Below, one piece after another: positions 63,941 through 64,000 of a stretch of 64,000 nucleotides of DNA. The notes under the pieces were generated by a model. It was not told where the DNA came from, searched no databases, and saw only the letters and a list, made by a program, of their open reading frames with translations. Source of the DNA: CAYMJA01 sp964391095 (GTDB taxonomy: Bacteria > Patescibacteriota > Minisyncoccia > Minisyncoccales > GWA2-38-27); the NCBI GenBank assembly GCA_964391095.1, contig CAYMJA010000001.1, positions 28,650 through 92,649 on the forward strand. The letters run 5' to 3'. Every line of letters begins with the position of its first letter. Positions within the stretch are counted from its first letter, which is position 1. The position numbers and the translations under genes are program-made.

Positions 63941-64000
63941 CTATCCTGCCAACCAACCCCCGTCAATCACAACAGTGGAGCCAGTCATATAAGAGGATTG
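63941..64000 (-). CDS. SDR-family oxidoreductase, C-terminal fragment
   Basis: The last ~19 residues before stop 63941 read SSYMTGSTVVIDGGW, the conserved C-terminal strand of classical short-chain dehydrogenases that ends with IDGG. The gene continues beyond the window. Confidence 0.8.
   Translation of the reverse strand, partial: QSSYMTGSTVVIDGGWLAG

Overview
The window is a low-GC bacterial chromosome segment that looks like a Candidate Phyla Radiation / Patescibacteria (Parcubacteria-type) genome. The evidence is a nearly complete ribosomal-protein supercluster in which rpsE is followed directly by rplO with no rpmD (uL30), compact versions of usually larger proteins (RNA polymerase alpha without its C-terminal domain, a 566-residue AlaRS), Lys-rich tails on ribosomal proteins, and very short intergenic gaps full of small repeats. 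TGA is read as stop. A run of 10 Ns (31147-31156) marks a scaffold join inside rpsN.

Layout. 1-2.7 kb: pheT start, pheS, a small orphan gene and a three-tRNA operon (fMet, Met, Asp). 2.7-10.8 kb: a minus-strand housekeeping run murA - mreB - holB - frr - rseP-like - mreB - gatC - gatA. 10.8-14 kb: a PEGA/propeller protein, a solo Cas4-like nuclease and two small membrane-protein genes that each have their own promoter, Shine-Dalgarno and terminator. 14-28.4 kb: rpsI-rplM-rplQ-rpoA-rpsD-rpsK-rpsM-rpmJ-infA, then alaS, tpiA, galT, a glycosyltransferase, map, NMP kinases, secY. 28.4-43.4 kb: spc, S10 and str clusters with tuf and fusA. 43.5-49.6 kb: an M50 protease, rpmB joined to tRNA-Pro, a 6S-like RNA, ndk, an MBL-fold protein, a zinc-ribbon protein, thiI, mnmA and mpg. 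49.8-54.7 kb: a MacAB-like exporter, then a cobalamin-riboswitch-controlled DUF4430/ECF-like pair. 54.8-58.1 kb: a complete diversity-generating retroelement (DGR). 58.1-64 kb: class III ribonucleotide reductase (nrdD/nrdG), Mth938-like protein, family-4 uracil-DNA glycosylase, SufBD/SufC, DUF1858 protein and the end of an SDR oxidoreductase.

The DGR is the most striking system. A target gene with a C-terminal variable repeat (55928-56044) is followed by a 117-bp template repeat (56409-56525). The two differ at 18 positions and every one is an adenine in the template (15 A-to-G, 3 A-to-T). An Avd-like gene and a reverse transcriptase follow, divergently arranged with 3 bp between start codons. 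The cassette lies between the intact 3' end of nrdG and a displaced, truncated nrdG 3' fragment in the same orientation, as expected for insertion at a gene's 3' end. A one-gene cassette at 13.4-14.0 kb shows the same geometry with a 27-bp copy of the rpsI 3' end.

Other items of note: GC-rich palindromic elements inserted in frame in rpsD, rplD, rplC, tpiA, mpg and others; structured intergenic repeats inside the ribosomal operons; an initiator tRNA lacking the canonical D-loop/T-loop elbow bases; two divergent rpsN copies around the gap; and a 6S-like RNA with a near-consensus promoter.
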